A stretch of DNA of 64,000 nt from Flagellimonas marinaquae (GCF_003992675.1 NZ_RZMZ01000002.1:64501-128500), one strand, 5' to 3'; counted from the stretch's first letter, positions 18,381 to 28,212 are shown. Numbers and translations: made by a program. The notes: generated from the sequence alone by a model not told the origin.

Positions 18381-19432
18381 TTGGCGTAATACTTTTTGGT
18401 AAATCGATAGATGTCCATTTCGGGGTCCAGTTCCATATCGTTTTCAATGTAATCGAAGAGTTGGCGCGAAGCATAGGGACCGATTAGCACCCCTCGGGAA
18501 CCAAATCCGTTCAACACAAAAAGATTGGAATGCTTTGGATGTCTCCCTACCAAGGGCCGACGGTCCACCACGGTCGGACGAATACCGGCCACATGGTCCA
18601 CAACCTCAAAATCGCATTTCAAAAACGTCCTGAGCTTTTCCAAGAGCTCATTCTTGGCGGCTTCGGTAGGTTCATTGGTTTTATCCTTCCATTTGTAGGT
18701 AGCGCCCACCAAATAGTGGTCGTTCTCCATGGGAATGGTAAACACTGAGGATTTGATGACATGCTGCTCTTGGTAATCCGGTGCGTGGATGACCAACAAC
18801 TCCCCTTTGGTTCCATTTAGGGGCAAGTATCCAAAATAAGGGTCTTGCTTCAGGCCATATCCACAGGCAAATACAATGTTCTTTGCAGTGATTTCATTAT
18901 AGGTTACGCTGTCCTCTCCAACGAAAAGGGCGTCATAATCGAAAGACTCTTTAGCTAATCTGCCATTATCCGCCAAATAGTTTTTGTAGGCATTCACCAA
19001 AGTGTGCGTATCTACTCGGCCCGTATATTTTACTTCACCGAAACCACATGGGGCATCAATAGCCGGGTTAGCATTCGGATATATAGTGGTGGACAGAAAG
19101 TAATCCAGACCTGGTCGGTCGGCTGCCTCAAACCAAAGGTTTTGTTCTTCTACGGAAGCAAACTTGCGCCATACGGGAAGTTCGTAATCTACTTTCACCC
19201 CAAGTTTCTCCTCTAAATTTTGATAAAACGGCTTGACAAGTTCCAATTGTTGTTTGGCCTTCCAAGCTAGGGTAAACCTTTTTAAAATAACGGGATTGTA
19301 CAAGCCTCCGGCAACCAAGGAGGCCCTTTGGGAATCATCGGCAATTACGGTAAAGCTTTTGCCTTCACTTTCCAATACTTCGCAGAACGAAATTCCTGCC
19401 AAACCCAGACCTACTACGATATAATCCAACAT
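18377..19432 (-). CDS. FAD-dependent oxidoreductase, DAO/glycine-oxidase-like
   Basis: A soluble flavoprotein of 351 residues. The N-terminal Rossmann motif GLGLAGxxxxxxLE binds FAD, and a second conserved stretch near the end, GFGSRGVLIGPYAS, is typical of the D-amino-acid oxidase superfamily (ThiO, DadA, MnmC C-terminal part). The sequence GLYNPVILKRF resembles the MnmC-like subgroup, but there is no methyltransferase domain. The substrate is not evident. It overlaps DUF983 by four bases, tail to tail, and lies downstream of the gldN terminator. Confidence 0.85.
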   Translation of the reverse strand: MLDYIVVGLGLAGISFCEVLESEGKSFTVIADDSQRASLVAGGLYNPVILKRFTLAWKAKQQLELVKPFYQNLEEKLGVKVDYELPVWRKFASVEEQNLWFEAADRPGLDYFLSTTIYPNANPAIDAPCGFGEVKYTGRVDTHTLVNAYKNYLADNGRLAKESFDYDALFVGEDSVTYNEITAKNIVFACGYGLKQDPYFGYLPLNGTKGELLVIHAPDYQEQHVIKSSVFTIPMENDHYLVGATYKWKDKTNEPTEAAKNELLEKLRTFLKCDFEVVDHVAGIRPTVVDRRPLVGRHPKHSNLFVLNGFGSRGVLIGPYASRQLFDYIENDMELDPEMDIYRFTKKYYAN

Positions 19433-19488
19433 TCCACAAAATTAGGCATCTGTTTGATTTATTGTGCCCCTTGTTTTGAGTTTAATGC

Positions 19489-19520
19489 AAAAAAAAACGC
19501 CGCACTGAGTGCGGCGTTTT
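19489..19520 (-). terminator. Terminator of the gld operon
   Basis: AAAACGCCGCAC (19494-19505) pairs with GTGCGGCGTTTT (19509-19520) around a TGA loop. On the minus strand the hairpin is followed by nine T, ending transcription from gldN. Confidence 0.9.
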
Positions 19521-19552
19521 ACTGTTTTGAATTGGAAATATTCTATGAGTGC

Positions 19553-20455
19553 TTAATATGCCCACATATCTTGTTCCCTATCCCGTATGCCCTCTTTGAT
19601 TCGTTGGGCTTCCAAGAGTTGGAACAATGCATTATCAAAAATGTAATCACTTATTTCACGGTCTTCGTGAATGTTTTCCTCTTTGTAGATAACACCGTTG
19701 AAACGACGTGCATTCAACAATGCATCAAAAGAAATAGGTCTTGCGGAGTTCCGCTGATTGTACACCTTGGCATCGTGCAAAATTTTACGTGCCGCCGGAA
19801 ACCAAACCCAGAACAATTCCACTTTGTTTTCTCCTGGATCGATTGATTCATCGTCGATGAAATTAACGTCCGGAGCAACAGGTGCAATTCCCAATAAGCG
19901 ATACTTGAGCTCTCCTTGGCGTTTGTCGAAATACCAGATACCTTTTATACGGTACTCCTCGATATCCGCAGCGGTCAAGTCCCTTTTGTTGATAAACTCA
20001 GGGGAAACCTGCTCGCCGGCATTTATCTGATCGTAACCAAGGTCGGTAGTATCCACTTTGCTCAAGGTAGCGGCAAGGTCTGCCAATTTACGCTTTTCAG
20101 TAAAGTAGGAGTCTGCATAAACCTCGGTAAGGTTCCCATTTCTGATGTTCTTCATCAGCACATGGTACAGCGACCTTCTATCCGCCCCAATACCTATGGT
20201 ATCGGTTGGGTAATAGAGTGGAAAGTTGACTCGCTCGTCAAGATCGATGATTTCCCATACAGTCTTGGACCAAAGGATGTCCCTGTCGTCCACATATCCG
20301 TATTCCAACGGCTCATCGGCATCTTGCTCTATTTGAGCTTGGGTTTTCTTACCGATATCTTCGGGCAGCTTGGCATTCAAAATGTTTGCCTGCGCCATGA
20401 TTGATACTGGCAATATGCCCAACAATCCAATTAACAATGCGTTTTTCCAATTCAT
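19553..20455 (-). CDS. gldN: Gliding motility / T9SS protein GldN
   Basis: Periplasmic component of the type IX secretion system that, with GldK, forms rings under the outer membrane. The 300-residue protein has a signal peptide (ALLIGLLGILPVSIMAQ) and the conserved region ILWSKTVWEIIDLDERVNFPLYYP. The frame extends to a GTG at 20461, but ATG 20455 (MNWKNALLIG) is the better start. It is the last gene of gldKLMN, 26 bases after gldM, followed by a strong terminator. Confidence 0.96.
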   Translation of the reverse strand: MNWKNALLIGLLGILPVSIMAQANILNAKLPEDIGKKTQAQIEQDADEPLEYGYVDDRDILWSKTVWEIIDLDERVNFPLYYPTDTIGIGADRRSLYHVLMKNIRNGNLTEVYADSYFTEKRKLADLAATLSKVDTTDLGYDQINAGEQVSPEFINKRDLTAADIEEYRIKGIWYFDKRQGELKYRLLGIAPVAPDVNFIDDESIDPGENKVELFWVWFPAARKILHDAKVYNQRNSARPISFDALLNARRFNGVIYKEENIHEDREISDYIFDNALFQLLEAQRIKEGIRDREQDMWAY

Positions 20456-20481
20456 GATCACTTGTATACTTTTTATACTTC

Positions 20482-22050
20482 TTAGTTTGTAAGCTCAATA
20501 AACACAGGAGATACTTTTTTCAACTTGTAGCTCTTGTTGTTTGTGATGTAAGCTTGGATATCAAATATCTGGACAGACTCGCCTCTATCGGCTCTTCTAA
20601 GTACAGATTTGGCTCTGCTGTCCAATTTGTTGCCTTGTACCACTACGGTAGGCTGACCTGGCACTTTGAACTTAAACTCGCTTACGGCAAGGTTCAAGTC
20701 AAAATCAAAGTCTTCCAACATGGCACTAACAGTGGCGATTTCCAGGTTGTTCCTTGGCATTTTGATGCTTCCAGACTCTCCACGAACCGTACCGCTTGGC
20801 CTTGGAATATCCTTGATACGGAAAGTCTTTTTAGATGGGAAAGATTTTCCATCAATAACTCCGGTAACATTAATAGTTACTTCTCTACCAGTTCCAGGAT
20901 TCATGATGTAGTTGCTACCGCTTCTTTGTGTTAAACCAGGTGCAGAAGCTTTTACATTATTATCAGAGACTCCTGGCATGGAAATCGTAATTGGGTTAGC
21001 AACACCACGATACACCACATTCATTTTATCAGCAGATATAACTGCTTCGTTTGGTCTTGGAATTGTTGTAAAGGTGTTATTTACTTCGACTGGGACTTTT
21101 TCTCCATCCTGCATAAAATACATGGTTCCTGCGATTTTGTGATCTCCGGGATTACCTGTACCTATTAGCAATTTGATACCGCCAGCTTCCAATTCGTAGT
21201 CCTTACCTTGGGTCAATGGTCTTCCGTCCAAAGTCAATTCGGCTTCAACAGGCGTTGAAGTATTATCCGTTTTACTAACTCCTATTTTGCCATCATATCT
21301 TTCACCACTATAAAAAGCTGATCTATCAGCAAACAATGAAGCTTTAAAATTGGTCAAGGAAACCGCTTCGGTCAACTCACCTTCCAAAAGGGTTTTCAAC
21401 ACCTCTTGCTCGGTGGTTTTGATATCGGCCTGCAATTGGGTCATCTTGGTCAAAGAAGCTACCAATGGGAAGCCTTCGAAATGATAATTTATCCAATCTT
21501 GGCGGGTACCGTCTCTTTTCTCTACCTTACCATCTTCACCACCTGTGGCAAATCGGGTTCTTACGGCAGATTTCAAAGATTCGAACTCACCTTCCGGCAA
21601 AGCGTTGATCACGCCTTCACGATACGTTTCAATCTGCTCCATGAACTTTTTCCCTTCTGGAGCCAATTGGTCTCCCTGAAATAATTTTTGGTCCAAGTAG
21701 TCGGACTTGTCCATAACCACATAATCTTTGTCATCTTCCAAATCTGCGGTCATTTCTTTCTTCAATCCTTCCAAATAACTGTAGTAGTTATCGGAAAGTT
21801 GTTTGATCTGCTGAGCATCTTCGTACAGTTCGCCGTACTCCTCTGCATTTTCAGAAGCTTTGGTTTCCAAGCTTGCAAAAAAGTTGGAGTTATTGGCGTC
21901 CATGTTGGTATTGGAAGTTTCCAGCTTTTCGTTCATAAGTCCGAACGCTGCAAGTACTTCCTTGCTCATATTCAATGCCAACATCGCGATGAAGATCAAG
22001 TACATAAGGTTGATCATCTTCTGACGTGGTGTTTGTTTTCCTCCTGCCAT
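20482..22050 (-). CDS. gldM: Gliding motility / T9SS motor protein GldM
   Basis: Inner-membrane protein whose long periplasmic part couples the GldL/GldM proton-driven motor to the outer-membrane rings. The N-terminus MAGGKQTPRQKMINLMYLIF and one membrane helix (about residues 14-34) match the family. The remaining ~485 residues are the tandem periplasmic domains. The length of 522 residues is normal. It lies 66 bases downstream of gldL. Confidence 0.97.
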   Translation of the reverse strand: MAGGKQTPRQKMINLMYLIFIAMLALNMSKEVLAAFGLMNEKLETSNTNMDANNSNFFASLETKASENAEEYGELYEDAQQIKQLSDNYYSYLEGLKKEMTADLEDDKDYVVMDKSDYLDQKLFQGDQLAPEGKKFMEQIETYREGVINALPEGEFESLKSAVRTRFATGGEDGKVEKRDGTRQDWINYHFEGFPLVASLTKMTQLQADIKTTEQEVLKTLLEGELTEAVSLTNFKASLFADRSAFYSGERYDGKIGVSKTDNTSTPVEAELTLDGRPLTQGKDYELEAGGIKLLIGTGNPGDHKIAGTMYFMQDGEKVPVEVNNTFTTIPRPNEAVISADKMNVVYRGVANPITISMPGVSDNNVKASAPGLTQRSGSNYIMNPGTGREVTINVTGVIDGKSFPSKKTFRIKDIPRPSGTVRGESGSIKMPRNNLEIATVSAMLEDFDFDLNLAVSEFKFKVPGQPTVVVQGNKLDSRAKSVLRRADRGESVQIFDIQAYITNNKSYKLKKVSPVFIELTN

Positions 22051-22116
22051 GTTTTTCTAATTAGATTTAATAATTAATTTGATTTGGTTTGTTTTTTGTT
22101 GATCAAAAACCTCTAA

Positions 22117-22785
22117 TTAGTTTCTGCCTCCCATGGCGGTTAGCATACCACCGTACACACCGTTCAATGAAGAAAGGTTGGTGGCCAAAGATTGCATTTG
22201 CTCTTTCAACGCTCCTGCGTTCTGTACTACTTCCTCGTTAATGGAAGCTTGTCTGCTAGCGCTTTCCAATTGTACTTTGTACAAGCTGTTCAAAGATTCC
22301 ATTTGGGCTGCAGCGTGGGACAATTCCTCAGAGTATTTCTTAGTGTGCTGAATTGCATCTGTAGTAGGAGTGATATTCTTGGCGGCACCTTCAAAACTCT
22401 TGATACTTTCTCCCAAATTGGCAAATAGCTCGGAATCGATTTTTGCTTCTTTAAGCAAGTTGTCCAATTTCTTGGAAAGCAATCCTTCCGCTTCTTGGGC
22501 ATCTTTTGCCTCTTGCTTTCTTTTGGCATCCGCTTGACCTCCAGACAATTCTGGATATACCAAAGACCAATCGTATTCGTCATCTACCGGTTCAAATGCA
22601 GAGATAGCGAAGATCAATGCTTCCGTAATAAGTCCAACTGCCAAAAGAAGAGATCCTCCCAGTTTCATGAAACCAAGGTCTACCTCCCAGTGAAGGATTT
22701 TGAACAATGCACCAATGATTACCACTGACGCTCCAAGCCCGTAGGCCATGTTAAACAGCTTTTTTGTTGATTTTGACTGTGCCAT
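22117..22785 (-). CDS. gldL: Gliding motility / T9SS motor protein GldL
   Basis: Inner-membrane stator component of the T9SS motor, 222 residues. It has two membrane helices near the N-terminus (about residues 13-30 and 38-62) with the family's KILHWE between them and a conserved glutamate in helix 2 (ITEALIFAISAFEP), plus a cytosolic helical tail. The gene is preceded by an AT-rich inverted repeat in the 91-bp gap after gldK. Confidence 0.96.
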   Translation of the reverse strand: MAQSKSTKKLFNMAYGLGASVVIIGALFKILHWEVDLGFMKLGGSLLLAVGLITEALIFAISAFEPVDDEYDWSLVYPELSGGQADAKRKQEAKDAQEAEGLLSKKLDNLLKEAKIDSELFANLGESIKSFEGAAKNITPTTDAIQHTKKYSEELSHAAAQMESLNSLYKVQLESASRQASINEEVVQNAGALKEQMQSLATNLSSLNGVYGGMLTAMGGRN

Positions 22786-22806
22786 AATTCTAGTTTTAAT
22801 TAAGTG

Positions 22807-22854
22807 TTATATAAATAAGTATTTGGTTACTACTGTTACTTGTTATTTATATAA
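22807..22854 (-). repeat. AT-only inverted repeat between gldK and gldL
   Basis: TTATATAAATAA (22807-22818) is the exact inverse of TTATTTATATAA (22843-22854), leaving a 24-base loop. It lies in the mRNA between the gldK stop and gldL start. It could be an RNA stem-loop affecting processing or stability; a role is not shown by the sequence. Confidence 0.55.
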
Positions 22855-22876
22855 TGTTCTCCTCGTTGTTGTTGTA

Positions 22877-24256
22877 TTAAAGTCCGCTTCTGCTTCCGTT
22901 CGTGGAATCCTCCTCGCCCATGTAATCCTGAACGGTTCTGAAACCAATGTAGCTTCTTGCAGAGTCTTGGTATTCGTAATCCCTTGTACTTACCTGCAGG
23001 AAGTAAGCAACGTCTTTCCATGAACCTCCTCGGATCACTTTACGTTTGTTGTCCTGTGAACCAATGTTTGGGTTCATAGTGGAAAGGTATTCGTACGCTC
23101 CTGGGTCAAAGCTGGAGTTCGTCCATTCGGAAACGTTACCGGCCATGTTGTACAAGTTGTAATCGTTTGGTTCAAATGATTTGGCCTCTACGGTATACAG
23201 TGCTGCATCGGCGGCGTAATCTCCACGCTGTGGCTTAAAGTTGGCCATAAAACAACCTGTATCACTGATCACATATGGACCACCCCATGGGTAAGTACCT
23301 CCTTCAATACCACCTCTGGCGGCGTATTCCCACTCAGCTTCGGTGGGCAACCTAAATTGGTTGACAAATTGCTTTCCACGACTTTTTTGATCGTCGTTCT
23401 TGAATTTGGTTCTCCAGTTACAGAACGCTTTAGCCTGCATCCAGTTTACTCCTACGACAGGATAATCACTGTACGCATCGTGCCAGAAGTAATCGTTGTG
23501 CATAGGTTCGTTGTAACTGTATTCAAAATCACGAATCCATACGGTGGTATCTGGATAAATTTCAATTTCTTCTTGCTTGATGAAGTCTTTTCTACTTCCA
23601 GATCGCGCTCTGGCCGCAGCTTCGATATCCATCCAGTTGTATTTGTATTTGATTTTGGTAACGTCGATGCTTCGCAACCCATTGTAGCTTTCCTCTTCGG
23701 GAAGGTACATGGAATCCATAACCTCAGCGTAGTACTCATCAGGATATTCTGAGGTATCCCAAACTAAGTCCACATCTTTGTTCAGCGCCCTGCCTTCGTA
23801 TCCAGTTGCCCCAAGGCCGGCGTAGTTGTCAAGCATGTACTTGTCGTAAACCGAAAGTTCGGTGGTGTCCGTATCCTTAAAAGCATACTCACCGATGCCC
23901 TCGTCCTCGGGCCCAATACCCAACTCATCGGCCAAAATGGCCAATCGTGTTCTTACGATGGAATCCTTGACCCACTCCACGAACTGACGGTACTCACTGT
24001 TGGTGATTTCCGTATCGTCCATATAAAAGGAACGAACGGTTACCGTTCTTGTGGGGGCGTTCAAAACTTTGGCCTGATCCTCTTCGGCTTTACCCATCAC
24101 AAAGGCGCCCCTGGGAATCAATTCCATTCCATAAGGTTTTTCCGGGTGCCATTTTTTACCACTGACCCCTACGAGTTCACCTTTGGACCTTGATTTAGAG
24201 CCGCAACTGGTAAGCAAAAAAACAAGTGCTATAGATGAAAAGAATAGCTTTCTCAT
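22877..24256 (-). CDS. gldK: Gliding motility / T9SS lipoprotein GldK
   Basis: Outer-membrane lipoprotein that forms the periplasmic ring with GldN. The 459-residue product has a lipoprotein signal (SSIALVFLLTSC, acylated Cys about residue 18) and a formylglycine-generating-enzyme/sulfatase-modifying fold, seen as PYGMELIPRGAFVMG, RLPTEAEWEYAARGG, GNVSEWT and GGSW...IGFRTV. GldK proteins have this fold without known catalytic use. It is the first gene of gldKLMN; the 125-bp gap upstream, after the ureohydrolase-like gene, holds no clear terminator or TAnnTTTG box. Confidence 0.96.
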   Translation of the reverse strand: MRKLFFSSIALVFLLTSCGSKSRSKGELVGVSGKKWHPEKPYGMELIPRGAFVMGKAEEDQAKVLNAPTRTVTVRSFYMDDTEITNSEYRQFVEWVKDSIVRTRLAILADELGIGPEDEGIGEYAFKDTDTTELSVYDKYMLDNYAGLGATGYEGRALNKDVDLVWDTSEYPDEYYAEVMDSMYLPEEESYNGLRSIDVTKIKYKYNWMDIEAAARARSGSRKDFIKQEEIEIYPDTTVWIRDFEYSYNEPMHNDYFWHDAYSDYPVVGVNWMQAKAFCNWRTKFKNDDQKSRGKQFVNQFRLPTEAEWEYAARGGIEGGTYPWGGPYVISDTGCFMANFKPQRGDYAADAALYTVEAKSFEPNDYNLYNMAGNVSEWTNSSFDPGAYEYLSTMNPNIGSQDNKRKVIRGGSWKDVAYFLQVSTRDYEYQDSARSYIGFRTVQDYMGEEDSTNGSRSGL

Positions 24257-24381
24257 ACTTTAGGTTAAATTGTTCGATTCAAGATTTAAATAACTGTGGC
24301 TACACAGATTCATTATTCTCAAAACTGATTTTTAAATGAATTATTGTGTAAAAACAATTAATGATCAAAAAATTAATTTAT

Positions 24382-25539
24382 TTAGTTCAAGCCTTTTCTG
24401 TAGGCTTTGAACCACCTTTCGGGGATGATCTGGTTGCAAGCATCCAAATAGTCCTCTTCGGTGCATGGTAATAACGCCACCGAATTTGTTTTAGTATGCT
24501 CTGCTAAAATTGTTGGTACCTCTACCCACCATCTTTCTGTGACATGGCTTTTGAAGAAGATCAATTCCTCCGTGTCCGTGGGTACGGTAAACTTTGTGAA
24601 GTCTTCGCTCTTTGAGCTGGGGTATTCCTTTATCCTGAAACTAAGCCCCTCTACAAAATACCAAATGATCTGGGCAATCATCTGGAATGCCTGATGCGAG
24701 TTTTCCCCTTCGTAAATACCAAATAGGGAAACCTTATCGCTAATGCCGGCATATCGCGCTATCGCACATATCTCCCGCCCGGTGAATCCGTTGGGGGAAT
24801 AGTTACGGGTCATTCCCATTTCGCTGGCACGAATGGCCCGAAGGTCCAAACTTACGATGTCGCTGCTACGCAAAACGGGTTCCGCCAATTCAATGTTGGC
24901 CGCAATTTCACCCAATCGATAGGCATCAAAAAAGAGACGCTCCATCAAGTCCTTTTCTTCTTGGGCATTAAAATAACTCTGATACCCAATGTTGGAAAAG
25001 TTAAAAAGATTGTTGGGCTTATCAGTGATGATCTTGCTCATGTAAGAATGTGATGAAATGAGCTCATCGTCCTCACCAAAATCAAAACGGCTGTCGATGG
25101 ATACCAAATTGACCATCTTCTTTATGTTATCAAAAGCCCGGTAGGTAGGGAAAGTGATGTCTTGGGTGAGTCCTAATACTATAGGTATGATATTCTCTTC
25201 CAGTAGACCGGCCACGATTTCCTTTACCACAAAATAGGTGTCTTCGACCGTATCGCCTTCCTCCACATCGCCAATATCGATGATGGTAGAGTTCCAATTG
25301 CCCATCATTAAGCGGTACAATTGGATACGGACTTCATCCAGATCCAGTTTTTCCGGTTTTTTTTCAAAAGCGTTCCTCGATTCCAATACGCCAAAAATGG
25401 CTACATCGGCATGGGCAAATACCGGAAGCCCATCCTTTTCCGTATGCATGTGGACGTTTTTGCCCACTGCTTGTTCTGGCAATAATTCACAATGTGCCAA
25501 TACCTTGTCCTTGACCGGAACCAGAAAATCGAATGCCAT
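24382..25539 (-). CDS. Ureohydrolase (arginase-fold) homologue lacking metal ligands
   Basis: A 385-residue protein of the arginase/formiminoglutamase fold, usually annotated formimidoylglutamase. Aligning the three metal-binding motifs by eye, GGDHS becomes GLTQD (His to Gln), DAHxD becomes DSRFD (His to Arg) and SFDxD becomes SLDLR (second Asp to Arg). Half of the six Mn ligands of arginases are therefore replaced, and two replacements are positively charged. A binuclear Mn site is very unlikely, so I call it a probable non-enzymatic member. It lies 2 bases downstream of topA and directly upstream of gldKLMN. Confidence 0.8.
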   Translation of the reverse strand: MAFDFLVPVKDKVLAHCELLPEQAVGKNVHMHTEKDGLPVFAHADVAIFGVLESRNAFEKKPEKLDLDEVRIQLYRLMMGNWNSTIIDIGDVEEGDTVEDTYFVVKEIVAGLLEENIIPIVLGLTQDITFPTYRAFDNIKKMVNLVSIDSRFDFGEDDELISSHSYMSKIITDKPNNLFNFSNIGYQSYFNAQEEKDLMERLFFDAYRLGEIAANIELAEPVLRSSDIVSLDLRAIRASEMGMTRNYSPNGFTGREICAIARYAGISDKVSLFGIYEGENSHQAFQMIAQIIWYFVEGLSFRIKEYPSSKSEDFTKFTVPTDTEELIFFKSHVTERWWVEVPTILAEHTKTNSVALLPCTEEDYLDACNQIIPERWFKAYRKGLN

Positions 25540-25541
25540 AC

Positions 25542-28022
25542 TTATTTCTTCGCTTTTGTCTTGGCTTTTTTCTTTGGTGCTTTTTTATCCAATAGGGCCT
25601 GTGCGTCCTCCAAAGTTATTTTTGTGGCATCCACATCTTTTGAGAGCTCCACCTTTACCCTACCTTTTATAATATTATGACGCCCCCAGCGGGCTTTTTC
25701 AATCCTGATTTTTTCTTCGGGCCATTCCTGAACAACCTTTTCAGCTTCTTTCTTCTTTTTGGCCTCAATCAATTCAACAATATCATCGTTGGATAGATTA
25801 TCGAAATCATATTTCTTGTTCACGTTAATGAACATTCCGTCCCATTTGATGAACGGTCCGAATCTGCCTTTACCTTTGGTAACCTCCTTGCCCTCATAGC
25901 TGGCAATGGGTGCATCTGCTTTTTGTTTTTCCTTGATCAGTTCAATGGCGCGTTCCATGTCCACATCAAAAGCACTTTCTCCCTGTGCCAATGAGATGAA
26001 CTTTTTACCAAACCTTACATACGGACCGTAACGCCCCACATTGGCCTCTACTTCCTCGCCCTCGTAAACTCCTAACTTACGTGGCAAATCAAAAAGCGTC
26101 ATGGCCTCGTCAAAAGTAATGGTACCTATCGACTGATCGGGCAACAAACTGGCAAATTCCGGTTTTTCCTCGTCATCCACCGTACCGATTTGCACCATGG
26201 GACCAAAACGTCCCAAGCGCACTGAAACCTGTCTGCCCGATTTGGGGTCGGTTCCCAAAACACGTTCCCCACTTGCACGTTCTGCATTTTCTTCGACTTC
26301 AAGCACGTTCGGATGAAAATCTTTATAAAAATTCTTCATCATTTCTTGCCAATCTTCTTCGCCCGAAGCAATTTCATCAAAATCTTCTTCTACCTGAGCC
26401 GTAAAATTATAGTCGAGGATTTGGTTAAAGTGTGTGACCAAAAAGTCGTTCACTATCATCCCTATGTCAGTGGGCACGATCTTTCCTTTTTCAGAACCTA
26501 CCATTTCGGTAAGTGTGCTAGCTTTTATTTTTTCGTTCTCCAGCACCAGTTCCGCATACTTTCTTTCGGTACCTTCAACCGTTCCTTTTTCCACATAGCC
26601 CCTATTTTGTATGGTAGATATGGTAGGGGCGTAAGTTGATGGTCGACCGATACCCAGTTCCTCCAATTTTTTCACCAAAGAAGCTTCGGAGTAGCGGTAT
26701 GGTGGACGGGTAAAACGTTCGGTAGCTGAAATAAATACATTTTGAAGTGGTTCCCCCACTTTCATTGCGGGCAACATACCATCCTGTTCCTCGCCCTCAT
26801 CATCATCAATTCCTTCCAGGTACACTTTAAGGAATCCATCGAATTTGACTACTTCCCCGTTGGCCGTGAATTCTTCGCCATGGGTGCTTGCCTTAATTTT
26901 GACATTGGTCCGTTCCAATTGGGCATCGCTCATTTGGGAAGCAAGTGTCCGTTTCCAAATCAATTCATACAACTTGGCCTGATCTCGCTCCAATTGTGGC
27001 GACTGCAATTTCATATCGGTGGGCCGAATGGCTTCGTGTGCCTCTTGTGCTCCTTTGGATTTGCCCGTAAAATTTCGGGTCTGACAATATTTTTGGCCGT
27101 AATTCTCCAAGATGGCTTCCTTGGCGGCGGCCAACGCTTCATTGGACAAATTAACACTGTCCGTTCTCATGTAGGTAATCAAACCTGCCTCGTACAAACG
27201 CTGTGCTACTTGCATAGTGCGACTCACAGAAAAGTAAAGCTTTCTGGATGCTTCCTGCTGTAAGGTAGACGTGGTAAAAGGTGCTGCCGGGGATTTTTTA
27301 GCGGGCTTTTTGGCCAAATCGGAAACTGAAAAATCAGCTCCAATGTTTTCCTTTAGAAATTTTTCCGCAGCTTCCTTTGTAGGGAACGTGGTGTTCAACT
27401 TGGCTCCGAAGGTACTTCCGCCATCCGTTTTAAACTCGGCCTTAATACGAAATGATGCCTCCGGGGTGAAGCTTTCAATCTCACGCTCACGCTCCACGAT
27501 CAAGCGTACGGCTACCGATTGTACCCGGCCTGCCGAAAGTCCTGGTTTTATTTTTTTCCAAAGTACAGGGGAAAGTTCATACCCCACCAAACGATCCAGC
27601 ACCCTTCGGGCCTGCTGCGCGTTGACCAAATTGTAGTTGATGTCCCTTGGGTTTTCAATCGCCTTTTGTATGGCGGATTTTGTAATGGAGTTGAAAACAA
27701 TCCGCTTGGTCTTGTTCTTATCGAGTCCCAGCTCTTCTGCCAAATGCCAAGAAATGGCTTCTCCCTCACGATCTTCATCACTGGCCAGCCAAATGGTTTC
27801 CGCTTTTTTAGCCAGATCCTTGAGTTTTTTTACAAGGGCCTTTTTTTCCTTGTCAACGGTATATTTTGGCTTAAAATCATTTTCTACATCAACGCCCAAC
27901 TCCTTGGAAGGAAGATCGGCAATATGTCCAAAACTCGACTCTACTTGAAATTCTTTTCCGAGAAATCTTTCAATGGTCTTCGCTTTGGCGGGAGACTCTA
28001 CAATAACTAAATTCTTTGGCAT
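25542..28022 (-). CDS. topA: DNA topoisomerase I
   Basis: Type IA topoisomerase that relaxes negative supercoils, 826 residues. The TOPRIM domain opens with VIVESPAKAKTIERFLG and contains ASDEDREGEAISWH (acidic Mg-binding residues). The active-site tyrosine lies in ITYMRTDS. C-terminal repeats of the topoisomerase C type (about residues 590-790) lack cysteine zinc fingers, and the tail is lysine-rich (KKAPKKKAKTKAKK). A -7 box, TACTTTTG, lies 20 bases upstream. The gene is probably co-transcribed with the ureohydrolase-like gene 2 bases downstream. Confidence 0.97.
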   Translation of the reverse strand: MPKNLVIVESPAKAKTIERFLGKEFQVESSFGHIADLPSKELGVDVENDFKPKYTVDKEKKALVKKLKDLAKKAETIWLASDEDREGEAISWHLAEELGLDKNKTKRIVFNSITKSAIQKAIENPRDINYNLVNAQQARRVLDRLVGYELSPVLWKKIKPGLSAGRVQSVAVRLIVEREREIESFTPEASFRIKAEFKTDGGSTFGAKLNTTFPTKEAAEKFLKENIGADFSVSDLAKKPAKKSPAAPFTTSTLQQEASRKLYFSVSRTMQVAQRLYEAGLITYMRTDSVNLSNEALAAAKEAILENYGQKYCQTRNFTGKSKGAQEAHEAIRPTDMKLQSPQLERDQAKLYELIWKRTLASQMSDAQLERTNVKIKASTHGEEFTANGEVVKFDGFLKVYLEGIDDDEGEEQDGMLPAMKVGEPLQNVFISATERFTRPPYRYSEASLVKKLEELGIGRPSTYAPTISTIQNRGYVEKGTVEGTERKYAELVLENEKIKASTLTEMVGSEKGKIVPTDIGMIVNDFLVTHFNQILDYNFTAQVEEDFDEIASGEEDWQEMMKNFYKDFHPNVLEVEENAERASGERVLGTDPKSGRQVSVRLGRFGPMVQIGTVDDEEKPEFASLLPDQSIGTITFDEAMTLFDLPRKLGVYEGEEVEANVGRYGPYVRFGKKFISLAQGESAFDVDMERAIELIKEKQKADAPIASYEGKEVTKGKGRFGPFIKWDGMFINVNKKYDFDNLSNDDIVELIEAKKKKEAEKVVQEWPEEKIRIEKARWGRHNIIKGRVKVELSKDVDATKITLEDAQALLDKKAPKKKAKTKAKK

Positions 28023-28041
28023 GCACTGGTTTTTGTCTCAA

Positions 28042-28049
28042 CAAAAGTA
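28042..28049 (-). promoter_or_regulatory. -7 box of topA (TACTTTTG)
   Basis: Perfect TAnnTTTG on the minus strand, 20 bases before the topA ATG; no good -33 partner is seen. Confidence 0.5.
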
Positions 28050-28149
28050 TATTAAAATTTATACATCAGCATTTTCCATTTTTCTTTTGCCCCTAAAATC
28101 ATCAAAAAACAAGAGCTCTTTTTATCAAAGTCTCATTAATTCCACTGGC

Positions 28150-28184
28150 TTTGATCAGGCTGGTTAAAATAATTGTTATTTTTA
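28150..28184 (+). promoter_or_regulatory. Promoter of the BNR-repeat gene (TTTG-N23-TATTTTTA)
   Basis: TTTG at 28150-28153 and TATTTTTA at 28177-28184 (seven of eight consensus bases), 28 bases before the ATG. Confidence 0.45.
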
Positions 28185-28212
28185 GGGAGACTAACTCAAT
28201 AACTTCACTACA

